Positions 44,386-54,075 of a stretch of 64,000 nucleotides of DNA are shown one piece after another. Positions within the stretch are counted from its first letter, which is position 1; each line of letters begins with the position of its first letter. The position numbers were made by a program, and so were the translations under genes. Origin of the DNA: Pachyseris speciosa (taxonomy: Eukaryota; Cnidaria; Anthozoa; Scleractinia; Pachyseridae); assembly GCA_016490735.1 (NCBI GenBank), contig JAEMWC010000020.1:1925001-1989000 (forward strand), read 5' to 3'. The notes below the pieces were generated by a model, which did no database searches, was not told the DNA's origin, and was given only the letters and a program-made list of their open reading frames with translations.

Positions 44386-45233
44386 TTACAAATTATTAAG
44401 GCGTAAAATGTATAAGCAACTACTAGCTTTGCGTATCAAATTGTCAACATGAAGGTCCCAGTCCGATGGATTCAATTTCAGCCAGCTTTTCCGTTCAATC
44501 CCCTGTACCAGAGGTGGCAGTGGTTTGGAAATTCTACCGTGCACCACCATCTCCCAGGTCTTAGTGAGGTTTAGTTTCATACGATTTCTTACCGCCCAGT
44601 GTTGAATGCTGTTAACCTCAAGGAAAGAGTGATCTTGGTGTGCGGACACAGGTACGCTTAGTGTAAGATCGTCAGCATCTTTGAGCAATAAATTGCCCTC
44701 CGGGTAAACCGGTCTTATGTCATTTATCATAATAGAGAACAATATGGGCCCGAGGACAGTACCTTGCGGTACCCCTCTGTTAATGCTAACAAATTCAGTG
44801 ACAAAGCCGTCCACGACTACTCTTTGTTTCCTATTACTAAGAAAGCTGGCAATCCAGTTGATAACATAAGGATTAATATTAAGTGACATTAGCTTATTGC
44901 AAACAATAGCATGTGGAACACTGTCAAAAGCTTTACCGAAGTCAAAGGAGAAACTCTTACAAAGTCCGTTGCCCCATCCAACCATTTTAGCCAATTATGA
45001 TGACAAGTAAGGAGCGCCAAGGTTGTTGTGTTGCATCTTTCTTTGTAAGCAAACTGGTCTGGACCAATAGCAGACCTCAATATAGGAGACAGCTCTTGCT
45101 TTACTACAACTCTTTCAAAGAGTCTCATAATAACGTTAGTTAAGGAAATTGGTCTCAGCTGATTACATGTTTCAAAAGGAGTCTCTTTGGGAATAGGTGT
45201 AATATCAGCTAGCTTCCACAAGCCGGGGACCAA
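44386..45233 (-). pseudogene. LINE reverse transcriptase
   Basis: Frame 44889-45233 has 'LWKLADITPIPKETP' and 'LRPISLTNVIMRLFERVVV', the RT 0/1 motifs. After a frameshift near 44.95 kb, frame 44386-44994 gives 'FGKAFDSVPHAIVCNKL' (motif A), 'INRGVPQGTVLGPILFSIMI' (motif B) and 'LLLKDADDLTLSV' (motif C, usual FADD/YADD altered to DADD with both Asp kept). Then comes 'WEMVVHGR'. The catalytic Asp residues survive but the frame is broken. Confidence 0.8.
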
Positions 45234-45683
45234 TTGTTTCTTGAGAGAAGAGTTAAATACGGGATGAGATTCTAACCTTAATAGTTGGGAAGCATTCGTT
45301 AAACATCAAAAATATAGTCTCGCTTAAACGCTTAACATTTTCACTAGGATCATCAGAAATGGTAATATGTTCCCAGTCAAACAGATCCATCTTTTCGTCC
45401 ATACAAAGTTTACGGCGCTCTCTTACATCCCGAAAGGAAACAGTCTTACGGACCTTAGGGAAGGGCCTAGGGAATTCAAAGTCTTTCTGTATTTCAATTT
45501 CAATTGAAATGTTTGCTTTGTTTGGGGCACAAAATGCCAGAGAATCCTGTAGTCGTTGTCGCCTCTCGACTTATGGCAATCAGGAAACACCAGGTTAAGT
45601 GGTTGACTTTAAGGCCCTTTAGATTCAGTTTGCGTTTTCGTAAATTTGTAGAACTAGCAGTGAACCGATATAAATAGCGGTCG

Positions 45684-45724
45684 CTGACTGACTGACTGAC
45701 TGACTGACTGGCTGACTGACTGAG
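45684..45724. repeat. (CTGA)n microsatellite
   Basis: About ten copies of CTGA with one CTGG interruption. Confidence 0.9.
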
Positions 45725-45867
45725 CTACAGACTGATTGAGGTTGCTAAGTGATTGACTGATAAATGATGAACAAAAGTTCAAAGTACTGCGTGGCACTAA
45801 TACGGGTGAAAGTGTTAAAAACAAAAGGTAGTAAAGTGCCAAAAAGTAGTTTGAAAGAAAAACCATA

Positions 45868-45892
45868 CGTTTCGGGCTTAGCCCCTCATCAG
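45868..45892 (-). ncRNA. Hammerhead ribozyme core
   Basis: On the minus strand: CTGATGAG, then a perfect stem II (GGGC-TAA-GCCC), then GAAACG. These are the invariant CUGAUGA and GAAA strands of the hammerhead catalytic core with correct spacing. Hammerheads of this kind are carried by Penelope-like elements and retrozymes in animals. Stems I and III were not verified by eye, so cleavage competence is unknown. No intact Penelope ORF flanks it, so it may be a solo remnant. Confidence 0.6.
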
Positions 45893-46165
45893 CTGTTCAG
45901 TCGAGTGAGGGAGATCATGATTGAACTTCAGTTGCAGTTAGAATAAAGGACTATTGTCTTGACGAAATTGTAGCGTGAAAAAGACTAGAGGGGGAGATGG
46001 ATGAAAGTCACAGACGCTCGAATCTTATGGGTTTTGCTCAGCTAACTGGTCGCAGTTGAAACAAATAAAGCACCGGATTTTGGCAGGTATGGGTATTCAG
46101 AAATTATTCAACTTTCGTTTGTAACAAACTCGAGCATATCAGCCACCACACGAATATGGTGCTGC

Positions 46166-46856
46166 GGAGTCCACAGGCAGACCATCTTACCCGTTTGAGG
46201 ACGTGCGCGTGAAGTCATGTCATACAATGCTATTCCATCTCGTACATTTACGGTAATTAACAAATCGAATGTGGTTTATAGTTGTCTATACTCTTATCGA
46301 CAACAATATTCGTCATCACGGTGGTCAAAATGTTGTGGACTGACGAGGCGCAGCCAAGTGAGTCCACAGCAAATTTTGACCATCGTGATGACGAATATCG
46401 TTGTCGACAAGAGTACAGACAACGCTAACCCACATTCGATTTGCTTCTTACCACAATACTCAACGTCAAACAAAATGTATATTTCAGAGCGCGAGCTGAA
46501 AAAAGTCATTGCGTGGCACGTTGACGCGGGCAGAGTTGTCTAGACTCTTATCGACAACGGCAATAAATTAGCCAATCAGATTGCGAGATTACTCGCAATT
46601 ATGGTAATATTTGCAATGGCTGATGTCCGTTCGAGTCGAGCCGTCGAAAAACTGCCTCATAAAATTCTGAATTTTTCATCTTTGAACCCAAATTGTAAGG
46701 TACTGTAAACCAGATAAATACATTTCAGCTGCTCTTTATCGATTGCGCCATCCTATGTGATTTGACCGGGTTTTTAGTTGGTTTATTTCTTGCAGCACTC
46801 AACACAAAACCCCGCGTCTAATCACGCAAATAGGATGGTCTGCCTGTGGTGGAGTC
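46166..46856. mobile_element. TIR element with nested foldback
   Basis: The left end GGAGTCCACAGGCAGACCAT and the right end GGATGGTCTGCCTGTGGTGG are inverted, apart from a few inserted bases. A second, tighter foldback (46262-46442) sits inside it, with AAATCGAATGTGG and GTTGTCTATACTCTTATCGA mirrored. A third partial copy of that arm follows at about 46533 (GTTGTCTAGACTCTTATCGA). Non-coding. Confidence 0.75.
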
Positions 46857-47249
46857 TATCAACTTGGATGTAAATTGATGAAGAGGAAATGCTCTATTGT
46901 GGTTTGCACCGCCAAGTGGAGACCCAGCTGTCAATCAAAAGGGCGGAATTTTGCAGACTGACAAAATTTGACTGTTTTCAGTCAGCTTTGAAGAAGCCCC
47001 CGCGAAAGCTGAAAAACCTCGTGAAATTGTGAAATTGCTAACAATATGTTGTGATAGTTGACTCAAGCAATATCCGAGACAAGTTCCAAAATACCCCGCT
47101 ATGTATAAGAAAGATACCACATTTCCTCGACTAAACGCCCACGCTCCAATTAGCGCCCTCCCCACGAATAAGCGTCCACCCCCTCGGCAAAGCAAGCAAA
47201 TAAGCGCCACCCTCCCTTCCCCCTCACAGGGGTACAAAGAAAACCCATT
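46857..47249. other. Non-coding stretch
   Basis: Has AATTAGCGCCCTCC...GAATAAGCG phrases (47140-47215) reminiscent of the GGGCGCTTATT elements at 1.7 and 31.1 kb, probably a diverged relative. The 105-codon minus frame across it is a by-product. Confidence 0.4.
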
Positions 47250-47960
47250 CATTTAAGGGCACGCTGGTAAATAAAGATGACACATCATATGATACCAAAA
47301 AATTACCAGCACTGATTTTAAGATCTTGCACTTCATTGACGAAATCAAAGATGTCGGTAATTGTATGCTGATTCAAAGGCAACGGCTTGAGCTCGCTGTC
47401 GAGCCATTTAGCTTAGGCGTAATTTTTAGTACTCGTTGCCGATAGAATAGGGCGCATAGATAACTTCTCCTGATGGGTTTTTGGTAAACCGTACAGATGT
47501 GCTAATCTTGAACCTGAAGGACAAATGGAGTCAGCAATGTCCTTAGGGAGAATGTGTACAGTAGAGCGTAGGATCTTTCCTTTACCAACAGCGGGTGATA
47601 ATTCTTAGGTGGTCTGCCTTTGGATTTTGGTTTCTCTAGTGCGACAGCTCGGAACTTGTTGGTGTCATTAACTGAAGCTTCAGATAACAAGCGTATGTAC
47701 TCAGACTTGTCCATATCCACTACACCAGAACCTTTGTAGGGTCTCGTTATAACGATATCCGTATGACGCTTCAATTGTTCGATTGCAGACAAGAGTGTCT
47801 TGGGAGGTTTCGGGCCTCTGCTCCGAATGTAATTGAGAGCTACAGTGCGTAAGGTAGCAGCGGCTAGTTCTTTGGAATTCTCACTGGTAAGAAGACGTTC
47901 GAGGTTCCAATAATTCTTGTATTATTCATTCCTTGAGAATGGCGTCATGAGGTCGCCGAA
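47250..47960 (-). pseudogene. Penelope-like element, N-terminal part of the RT ORF
   Basis: Minus strand. 'AAATLRTVALNYIRSRGPKP' leads into 'AIEQLKRHTDIVITRPYKGS', 'VVDMDKSEYIRLLSEA', then 'LAHLYGLPKTH' and 'SMRPILSA'. After a stop it reaches 'FLVSYDVSSLFTSVPLNE', the motif A region of Penelope-type RTs. The copy stops there, before YVDD. At least one frameshift (near 47.55 kb) and one stop. The product would have been a telomerase-related RT fused to a GIY-YIG nuclease. Confidence 0.8.
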
Positions 47961-47967
47961 ACGTCGG
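47944..47967 (+). ncRNA. Degenerate hammerhead-like motif
   Basis: GTCATGAGGTCGCCGAAACG resembles the CUGAUGAG...CGAAACG core, with one change in the first strand and a short stem II. It lies at the 5' border of the Penelope fragment but on the opposite strand. Weak on its own. Confidence 0.3.
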
Positions 47968-47994
47968 AACATTATATCGTTAGTTTTTATTTGC

Positions 47995-48603
47995 CTGAAT
48001 AATAATAATAATAATGACATTATTTATACAGCCCTTCATACAAAAGTTCTAAAGCGCTTCACAATAAAAGAAGAAAATAGAATAATAAAACTTACATTAC
48101 CTAATGAATAAAATAACGTTTAAAAAGAAAAGGTTTAGTAGTATATGATCAGCAGAATTATCCCCTTTTTGGATTAGGTGGATTAGGTGCCTAGTCTATG
48201 ACGTCACCCATTGTTATAACCTCCATACTAATTCGGTATAGGTTTACTAATGAGCGTCTCTCTACTACAATGGAAACAATAGGCTCGCCCAGACTTGCCC
48301 ATTCTCTTTTAACCCTGATTAGTTTATTGAGAACTCTATGATATTTTCAAATAAAAGAGGGCAGATTTCGAAAGCGCTATCTTTCTTGCAATCACTTCGC
48401 TAGGAAATTATCTTCGAGATTATCGTTCGATTTTCCGAAAGTGTTAACAGTTTCACCTATAAAAATAAATTCGACTTAGCTAACTTTAACTTTTCCGCTC
48501 CGTTAGTCACTAATTATTCAAAACTAGTGATCCAAACTGCCTATATTTGCAAACAAACTCCACAGTAAAAATGCCCTTGGGACAACCTTCTATCATTCAA
48601 CAA
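47995..48603. other. Non-coding stretch with (AAT)n and SINE-tail-like module
   Basis: (AATAAT)n at 48000-48015 is followed by ATTTATACAGCCCTTCAT...AAAGCGCTTCACAATAAAAG, which resembles 3' tails of invertebrate SINEs. The remainder up to the TIR at 48604 shows nothing. Confidence 0.5.
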
Positions 48604-48801
48604 CGACAATGGACGGCTTAAGTTGTTTGGAACAATCAATATAAACACGCAACTAATATGAATTACACGTTTCGTGAGAGACAAACATAAACTTTATTGC
48701 CTTTTCTCAGCGAATACAAAAACAATTCAGAAAGTGATTTGAAATGAATAAACGTCAGTCATTCTCTTGAACTCCGTGTGGAGGAAAAATCAATCGTCTT
48801 C
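48604..48801. repeat. Left terminal inverted repeat
   Basis: Begins CGACAATGGACGGCTTAAGT and matches the reverse complement of 54471-54671 at well over 85% by eye, with small indels. It contains the last codons of the leftward gene and, on the minus strand, a poly(A) signal region (rc of CTTTATTGCC). Confidence 0.9.
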
Positions 48802-49274
48802 TTGATATTTGGAATACTTGTAAGGTGACTTCCTGTGTAAACGTCGAGATCGTCTTGAAAGCTTCTTCGGTTCATCGTCCATGTAATTTACATATTTTAA
48901 TTGTGGGCGTTTACGCTTTCTTGCTGGCGACAGCGTTTCAACTGTGGGAGGGGGTGTCAAGATCGACGGAGGGAGGGAGGGCGGTACGGGTGTGGAGGTT
49001 GCCGTAGTAGACAAGGAATGTGGGGCTGGCTCCTTTACCGGGTGTCCAAGTGCTGGCGCTTGGCCTGGCGTTGGTGGCACTGTTGGTAATTTGTTTACCA
49101 TAGCCTCGTTAGAAATGTGTTCCCGCCCTTGAGGTTGCATTGAGGCAGAATTGTTCCTTCAGGTGTTAAGGAATTGAGCTGGTGTTTATATGTTAAAAAC
49201 TTGTTTTGCAATTGCATGTACTGCCTCACTCTTTCGTCGTCTCCAAGGTTTGCACGATAAAGAAGGTTATCCAT
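48790..49274 (-). pseudogene. Small tail protein of the element (unknown function)
   Basis: The start at 49274 gives 'MDNLLYRANLGDDERVRQYM', a helical N-terminus of the kind seen in short adintovirus-type proteins. A frameshift near 49.15 kb separates it from a Pro/Thr-rich middle and a basic C-terminus with 'RKRKRPQLKYVNYM' and 'SRRLHRKSPYKYSKYQE'. The 'SPYKYSKY' ending recurs in related cnidarian element proteins. About 160 codons in total. It lies just downstream of the ATPase on the same strand and ends inside the left TIR. A basic tail suggests a DNA- or capsid-binding structural role, but that is inference. Confidence 0.5.
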
Positions 49275-49303
49275 ATTATTCTAAATGCGCTGCATCTCCG
49301 GAA

Positions 49304-50104
49304 TTACCGGAGGAACCATCTGGGTTTGCTGCTTGAGATACTGGAGCAGTTCCTGGGAAATGTTACTCTCTTCGATCCCTTTGTCGAATCTTTCTTCGCC
49401 AGGTAATACATTTGTTCGTAATTTACAACTATCTGGAGTCGTTGGCTTGAGATCAACAAAAAGATACCCATATGGTACTCTTTTAAAAACAAAGCAGTTT
49501 GTCTTGGGTACATTTGTTTGGCTAAAGTCAAAATCTGCAGTTTATCCCGAGGATTCTTGAAAAGGACCAAGTAATGATTGTTTAAGCTGATGCTTTGGTT
49601 GCCTTTGCCTTGGTGAAACAGATTTTGTACAATGTAAATAACGCTCAGGTTTCGATGATGGGATCCTTTTGTAAACAGGTTCACGATCCGATTATCACTT
49701 CCTGCTTCAATCATTTGGTCGTCGATGACAATCAAGTTGCGGATGTTGACATCCAAATAGGAATCATTGTCTAGAGAAGGCGGAATCCCCTTGAAAAATT
49801 CGATTGTCGGTATCATCAGCAATAACTGGGTGTAAGCGGGTTACCATTGTGAATAACACCAGATGATTCTCTCCGGTGGCTAATCGATAACGTTTTGAGC
49901 TTGTTGTAACAGTGATTGTACCCAGAACGTTTTTCCCGAGCCAGTCATCCCTGCAACCATGCAGGTAAATGGATGAACCATTTGAAACCGCTGTCACTTT
50001 CCTAGAGACATCGGTATAACTGTGTTTACTGTTCATGTGTCTTTGCATACTATGTTTTCTGGTAAAAAAACCATTTGGCAAACAGGACAGGACCAACTCA
50101 TGTC
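49304..50104 (-). pseudogene. Packaging-type ATPase (FtsK/HerA-like) with N-terminal zinc finger
   Basis: The ATG lies at about 50104 (+ strand CAT at 50100). A C2H2 finger follows: CPVC, then after a frameshift 'MQRHMNSKH'. The Walker A loop 'GMTGSGKTF' is encoded around 49928-49950 and Walker B 'RNLIVIDDQM' at about 49711-49741. A conserved 'HHRNLSVIYIVQNLFHQGKG' segment and 'NPRDKLQILTLAKQMYP' come next. Genome-packaging ATPases of Polintons, adintoviruses and related viruses share this layout. Breaks: a frameshift in the finger, another near Walker A in the long frames, a TAG at 49880-49882 and a TAA at 49841-49843. The 3' third (after about 49.48 kb) also drifts from the family. Inactive. 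Confidence 0.7.
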
Positions 50105-50167
50105 AACTCAATCGAAACTTAACTTCAACTGACAAAATGTTTCACAATTATATAGGCTTTAGCAGAA

Positions 50168-50274
50168 AAATTCTATTGTTTTCCACCACCGCCATCGCCA
50201 CCGCCACCACCACAATTCTATAGTTTTCCACCACCACCACCAACACAATTCTATTGTTTTCCTCCTCCACCACC
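50168..50274. repeat. CAATTCTATTGTTTTCCACC minisatellite, left part
   Basis: Four copies of a TTCTATTGTTTTCC + (CCA)n + CA unit. The array continues at 52287-52380 on the other side of the LINE, so it was one array in the central control region between the divergent genes. Confidence 0.85.
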
Positions 50275-50368
50275 ACATACATACATACACACATACATAC
50301 ATACATACATACATACATACATACATACATACATACATACATACATACATACATACATACATACATAC
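50275..50368. repeat. (CATA)n microsatellite at the LINE 3' end
   Basis: About 22 copies of ATAC/CATA followed by (TTTA)n. It reads as the 3' simple-repeat tail of the adjacent minus-strand LINE, (TAAA)n then (TATG)n, expanded after insertion. Confidence 0.9.
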
Positions 50369-52286
50369 TTTATTTATTTATTTATTTATACACGGTAAAA
50401 TCTTCAGTTTGTTGTACATTAATAAAATTAATTAAAACAACACTGTTTTACAAGATTGCCGTGTGGGAGCCCGACTGACAATCGCTGTAAAATTTGTCAA
50501 GTTCCCTTTTAAAATATCCAAGAGAGTCTGATTTTCTTAAATTTACGGGTAGGCTATTCCATAGTAGCGCCCCGCTGTAGCCCAAGGCACGCTTACAATA
50601 GTTCGTGCGTGGCTTGGGCAGGTTGAGTTTAATCTCAGAATCTCTTAAGTTATACGGTGTACTACGGATGCTAAATAAATCCTGCAGGTACGCTGGGGAA
50701 AGCCCTTTAACTATTTTAAACATTAACATCGCCTTAAGCTTTTTCCTTCGTGTGGAGAGATTGTCCCATTTGAGCCTATTTAGGAGGATACTGGCACTAG
50801 TGTCATAACTGGACCTGGTAATGACCCTGGCAGCCCTATTTTGGAGTTTCTGGAGTTTTTCACTTAAGGTAACGCTGAGTTCATCCCAAACAGGGCAGCA
50901 ATAGTCAAAGTGGGGCAAAATCAACGCTTGGTAGATTTGAAGAGCGGTACTTTCGGAAATGAATGGTCTTATTCGTTTAAGGGCGCCTATGGCTGAGGAT
51001 ATCTTCTTACTAATTTCTTCTATATGTTTTGTCCATGAAAGGTGTTCGTCAATAAACAAGCCCAGCGATTTAGCTTCTTCGACTTTTTTGATCGATTTCC
51101 CGTCGATCTCAATATCGATCTGATTATTCGATAGAGCATGTATTCGTTGATTTGACTCAATTACCATGAATTCAGTTTTAGCGATATTAAGGCTTGACCT
51201 ATTAGTTATAAGCCAGCGCTGAAGATTTCTTAGTTCTAAGTTTACAGCATTCTCAAGATCAGTCATTGTACTGGCAGCGAAGGTTATATTAGTATCATCG
51301 GCGAAAATTCTAGGAGAGGCTGAAGTGAGGCAACTGGGAAAATCATTAATATAGACTAACAATAGGAGTGGACCAAGACTGCTACCTTGTGGGACGCCAC
51401 AAGAGACTGGGGCAGTATTTGATAAATGGCCATTTGTGCTGCATTTTTTGGCTTCGGTCAGAAAGATAAGATTCAAACCATTTGAGACTACTCGTGTCAA
51501 CACCATATTGTCGAAGCTTTCGTATAAGGATACTATGGTCGATGGTGTCGAAGGCTTTTTTCAGATCGATGAAAATTACACCATTTACAATGCCGTTATC
51601 GATATTGACCGACCAACTATTTGTGGCTTCAATCAATGCAGTGAGTGTACTGTGTAATGATCGGAATCCAGATTGGCAGTGAGTTAGTAAGTTGTGATCA
51701 TTAAGATAGTCACAAAGCTGGTCGTATACAATTTTTTCGAAAATTTTGGCGACGGTCGGAATAATGGATATTGGTTGATAGTTGTTCGGGTCGTCCCTTT
51801 TGCCCTTTTTGAAAATAGGAGTTACTCTAGCAAGTTTCCACTCAGTTGGAAAAATCCCAGAGTTAATCGACTTTATAAATATTTGAGTGAGCGACGGTGT
51901 GATTATGTTGCCAGCCATTTTAAGAAGTCTAGTTGGAATGTTATCTAGGCCCGCAGCTTTCCTTTCGTTTAGTTTGGTCAACAGTTTGCGAACTACGTTC
52001 ACCGATGGATCTTTCAGAGAAAAAGTTATTTCAATTGCTTCAAGGTAGGACTCAGGCTCAACATTAGATGACGGTATTTCTGAGGCTAGTTTCTCACCAA
52101 CGCTTGAGAAATACAGATTTAGTTCTTCGGCTATCTCAGAAGGTTCAGTTATAGTTTGCTCCCTAACATTAATTTCCGCAATATTCCTTACTTTGTTTGG
52201 ATGTCGCGAGGACAATTCATTAATTAATTTCCAAGGTTTTTTAGGATTTGATTGATTTAGGATTCTTAATTTCGGTGTTTGTGTGT
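50369..52286 (-). mobile_element. L2/CR1-group LINE inserted in the Polinton-like element
   Basis: Minus-strand, 5'-truncated LINE. It splits the CCACCACCAC minisatellite between the divergent genes of the element, so it arrived later. ORF details are given in the next entry. Confidence 0.8.
50448..52215 (-). pseudogene. LINE reverse transcriptase ORF, frameshifted once
   Basis: Frame 51382-52215 has 'KLNERKAAGLDNIPTRLLK', 'WKLARVTPIFKKGKRDDPNN' and 'GVIFIDLKKAFDTIDHSIL' (motif A). A frameshift near 51.44 kb leads to frame 50448-51506 with 'VSCGVPQGSSLGPLLLLVYI' (motif B), 'PRIFADDTNITF' (motif C), 'AKSLGLFIDEHLSWTKHIEE' and the C-terminal 'RRKKLKAMLMFKI' region. Both catalytic Asp residues are present. 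It is the best-preserved RT in the window, with apparently one frameshift, so it is the youngest LINE here. Confidence 0.85.
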
Positions 52287-52380
52287 GGCCACCACCACCA
52301 CAATTCTATTGTTTTCCACCGCCACCACCACCACCACAATTTTATTGTTTTCCACCGCCACCACCACAATTCTATTGTTC
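52287..52380. repeat. CAATTCTATTGTTTTCCACC minisatellite, right part
   Basis: Three further copies of the unit seen at 50168-50274, each with variable CCA number. Confidence 0.85.
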
Positions 52381-52498
52381 AACCACTGTATTGAAATCGA
52401 TATAAAGGCGCATACAAGAGAAAATATGTCATTCTAGTTTGGGAGAGTGTTGCTTACACTTCATTTTCGTCACAACAGAACAGCGAACCTTTAAAAAA

Positions 52499-52890
52499 AT
52501 GAAGGAACTTTACATTCCGAATAACAAGTTGTACGAAGACTGTTATCTAAACCAAGCTAAGCAAAAAGGAGGTAATTTACCGGCTTTCCACGCATCCCGA
52601 TTTCAGTGGGATATGGCTTAGCTTCCATATTTAAAGGTTTGTTTCGCTGGGTGATGCCTCATTCACATTAAGGTCCTGAGGTACTCGGCAAAAAGGCGTT
52701 ACAAACCGGTGCCCAAGTCGCTCAAGATATTCTTGATGAAGATCATGTTAACACAGCGCTTGCAAAACGAAGCAGGGAAGCTATTGGTGATCTAGTATCT
52801 CAGGCTGGGAGTGGTCGGACAGCTACAAAAAGAAAAGTGCAGTTTCATGGTTTACCTCCAGGGAAGAAACGTAAAACAGTTGTGTTGTAA
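52499..52890 (+). pseudogene. Adenovirus pX (mu)-like core protein
   Basis: Start at 52499: 'MKELYIPNNKLYEDCYLNQA', then 'GGNLPAFHASRFQ'. After a frameshift at about 52608 comes a 'GYGLASIFKGLFR' segment. A stop/shift near 52668 is followed by a segment with 'KKALQTGAQVAQDI' and a basic tail 'GLPPGKKRKTVVL', ending at 52890. The Gly-rich/aromatic middle followed by 'K-x-x-L-x-T-G-x-x-V-x-x-D' is a widely shared signature of pX-like condensing proteins in adintovirus-type elements; these bind packaged DNA. Two frame breaks. First gene rightward from the central region. Confidence 0.6.
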
Positions 52891-52935
52891 CCAGACCAAG
52901 ACGACTTTGAACTTTGGTCCTAAATTTAGCTGGGC

Positions 52936-52945
52936 TATCTATAAA
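52936..52945 (+). promoter_or_regulatory. TATA box
   Basis: TATCTATAAAATACC lies about 40 bp upstream of the ATG at 52983. Spacing fits a Pol II promoter for the next gene. Confidence 0.5.
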
Positions 52946-52982
52946 ATACCGGCGCCTGCTATCCTTAGTTCATTCTATGACC

Positions 52983-53309
52983 ATGTCTCGAGTAGTGAAG
53001 AACAATCGCGGTTTCCTTGAACTCTTAACTTGTTGCCCTGAACATCAGCGTCTGTTTCTCCTAGAGACAGCCACTCCGCAACAGATGCATGCATAAGTGC
53101 AGATTATTTATAATGTGCTTCGTGGAAATATTCCAGTCTCTGAAGAGGATAAGCGTAAAATGATTCCATTCAAGGATGCCATTCTTAATCTCGCTGAGCC
53201 AATTATTCCTTACAAGACAAAGAAGCAAACCCTTGCTCAAGAGGGTGGAGGCTTTATTCAAGATTTGTTGATACCAGTTGTAACTAGCTTGGGGCCCCTA
53301 ATAATATAA
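52983..53309 (+). pseudogene. Small conserved Polinton-like element protein, one in-frame stop
   Basis: Starts MSRVVKNNRGFLELLTCCPE, with 'HQRLFLLETATPQQ' then a TAA at 53094-53096. The same frame continues 'IIYNVLRGNIPVSEEDK' and 'FIQDLLIPVVTSLGPLII'. The series L-x-x-L, then 'Q-R-x-x-L-L', then 'V-x-x-G-N-I-P-x-S', a basic helix and a C-terminal hydrophobic Gly-containing tail is a recurrent small protein of cnidarian Polinton-like elements. Function unknown, perhaps a membrane-associated virion protein. About 108 codons with the stop ignored. It has its own TATA box. Confidence 0.6.
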
Positions 53310-53331
53310 AAATCGCGAACTACTCTGTAGT

Positions 53332-53774
53332 ATGTTCAGTTGGTTCTTGTCGTTAGCGAGGGCTGGTCAATAAGACGAGAAAGGTCGATTGGGATAAAGA
53401 GGAAGAGAGTGATTATGATGACACTAACACAAGTGAAGAGAAAAGTGATGACGAAGAGCCTCGAATTAAAGATGTTTTAGAAGGACTTTCCCAAGCCGTT
53501 TCCAGACAACAGGCCTCCGATTTATTACACAGCATGGCGGCTTCCAAGGATATCTTGTTTTGGACACCTCGTGGACAGTTACTTCGAAACCAGCGAATAA
53601 TACCAGTGACCAACATCTCGGAGCTGGTTGAATATGTGTTACTCCATTATAACGGCGATGTTGCCAAACTCCCGCGCCCTCAAAACATTTATAGACGGGT
53701 TGGCAGAGTTAGGAATTAATAAACGTTTGATAAAGAACAAGAAAAGTTTGGCTGACCATCACCTGACCTGGTAA
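53332..53774 (+). pseudogene. Small acidic element protein, frameshifted at both ends
   Basis: TATA-like AATATAAAAATC lies about 25 bp before the ATG at 53332. The start frame is lost almost at once. The main frame has an acidic stretch ('WDKEEESDYDD', 'EEKSDDEEP'), then 'LFWTPRGQLLRNQRIIP', 'NISELVEYVLLHYNGD', and ends at 53719. A +1 shift near 53.68 kb would extend it through 'LKTFIDGLAELGINKRLI' to a stop at 53772-53774. The pattern 'W-(S/T)-P-x-G-(E/Q)-L...(I)-P-x-(S/T)-N-I-x-x-L-V' is shared by small proteins of these elements. Role unknown. Confidence 0.55.
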
Positions 53775-53781
53775 TGAAGAA

Positions 53782-53842
53782 ATGGTTTCCGAAAGCAGTG
53801 ATATTGAAGATGGCAGAGAGACAGAAAACTCTGATCTGGAAC

Positions 53843-53915
<73 letters not shown>

Positions 53916-54031
53916 TTAGAACTTATATAGCGCATTTTCCATGTGTATATGATCAAATGCGCTTTACAAGCAGATGAAATTGGAATTTGGAAATGTTGGT
54001 TTTTGTGGAGAGGGGAAAACCGGAGTACCTG

Positions 54032-54075
<44 letters not shown>

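Larger units (their letters stand above)
43956..45600 (-). mobile_element. CR1/jockey-group LINE copy, 5'-truncated and decayed
   Basis: Minus-strand LINE with recognisable RT and C-terminal regions (see the next entries). Its 3' part carries an 89-bp tandem duplication at 43960-44137. Upstream of the RT (45.25-45.6 kb) the sequence still reads as degraded pre-RT linker on the minus strand. The copy differs from the LINE at 21.9 kb and from that at 50.4 kb, so three LINE families are present. Confidence 0.75.

Noticed and set aside
48825..49132. Plus-strand frames of 60-62 codons
   Set aside because: Shadows of the minus-strand tail-protein gene and its Pro/Thr-rich part.
50148..50478. Frames reading (MYVC)n or (HTYI)n
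   Set aside because: Translations of the (CATA)n microsatellite.
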